From Branchiostoma floridae (taxonomy: Eukaryota > Chordata > Leptocardii > Amphioxiformes > Branchiostomatidae), in assembly GCF_000003815.2 (NCBI RefSeq), contig NC_049979.1:18259837-18323836 (forward strand): 64,000 nucleotides of DNA, given 5' to 3'. This document shows positions 63,846 to 64,000 of this stretch, piece by piece. The stretch's first letter is position 1. The number at the start of each line of letters is the position of its first letter. The translations under genes were made by a program, and so were the position numbers. Under the pieces are notes generated by a model, which ran no database searches, was not told the DNA's origin, and worked only from the letters and a program-made list of their open reading frames with translations.

Positions 63846-64000
63846 AAAAGAAGGTCATACATGGTGTGCTTTCAGAGCACACCAAGGTTCTACAGTTACT
63901 GCTTGGCATTGTTGCAATGACCATGTTGACAACAATAAGCTGGGTACAGTTTCCACGCTGGAATTTATGAGTGTTCCCAAGCGCAAGTCGATAGCAGTAT

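Noticed and set aside
1..64000. CRISPR arrays, operons or bacterial-type systems
   Set aside because: No regularly spaced repeats; gene structure is clearly eukaryotic with spliced genes.
24028..64000. Vertebrate neighbours ACYP1 or NEK9
   Set aside because: Looked for kinase motifs and acylphosphatase signatures in the frames; none seen.

Overview
The window looks like nuclear DNA of a marine invertebrate deuterostome, most likely a lancelet (Branchiostoma). This rests on split genes with GT-AG introns, two clear animal orthologues with linkage known from vertebrates, and a dense load of short TIR elements and tRNA/5S-derived SINEs. The species is an inference; no sequence search was possible. 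Three runs of N (1050-1315, 3228-3424, 16132-16231) show this is a draft assembly.

Layout. 1-3.4 kb: no recognisable gene, one 48-bp direct duplication. 3.4-4.9 kb (+): the last two exons of an unrecognised, low-complexity, partly helical protein whose 5' part is lost upstream of a gap. 7.7-17.3 kb (-): a complete MLH3 gene (MutL-homologue mismatch-repair / meiotic endonuclease subunit). I resolved it into 11 coding exons, every junction phase-consistent, including a 4.2-kb second exon and a 24-nt microexon. 17.3-17.8 kb: a short head-to-head promoter region with a ZNF143/Staf-like motif. 17.8-24.0 kb (+): ZC2HC1C, with a 5'UTR exon and two coding exons. Its reading frame is broken by a one-base deficit exactly at the last cysteine of the first C2HC zinc finger. 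24-64 kb: about 40 kb without a gene I can support, holding mobile-element remnants: a 1.13-kb TA-flanked TIR element, a 351-bp GTGCAC-rich TIR element with a 5-bp target duplication, a 165-bp element flanked by a 12-bp direct repeat, a ~90-bp palindromic MITE, a 5S-rRNA-headed SINE and a tRNA-headed SINE that share a tail block, and a retroelement tail with hammerhead-like motifs.

Gene relationships. MLH3 acts in DNA mismatch repair and meiotic crossover resolution with MLH1. ZC2HC1C is a poorly understood double C2HC zinc-finger protein. They are divergently transcribed about 0.55 kb apart, and vertebrates keep the same two genes close together (human 14q24.3), so this appears to be old chordate microsynteny. 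The upstream (+) gene converges tail-to-tail on MLH3. I found no novel multi-gene system. The most notable items are the zinc-finger frameshift, the MLH3 microexon, the MLH3-ZC2HC1C linkage, and the pair of SINEs with different pol III heads and a common tail.
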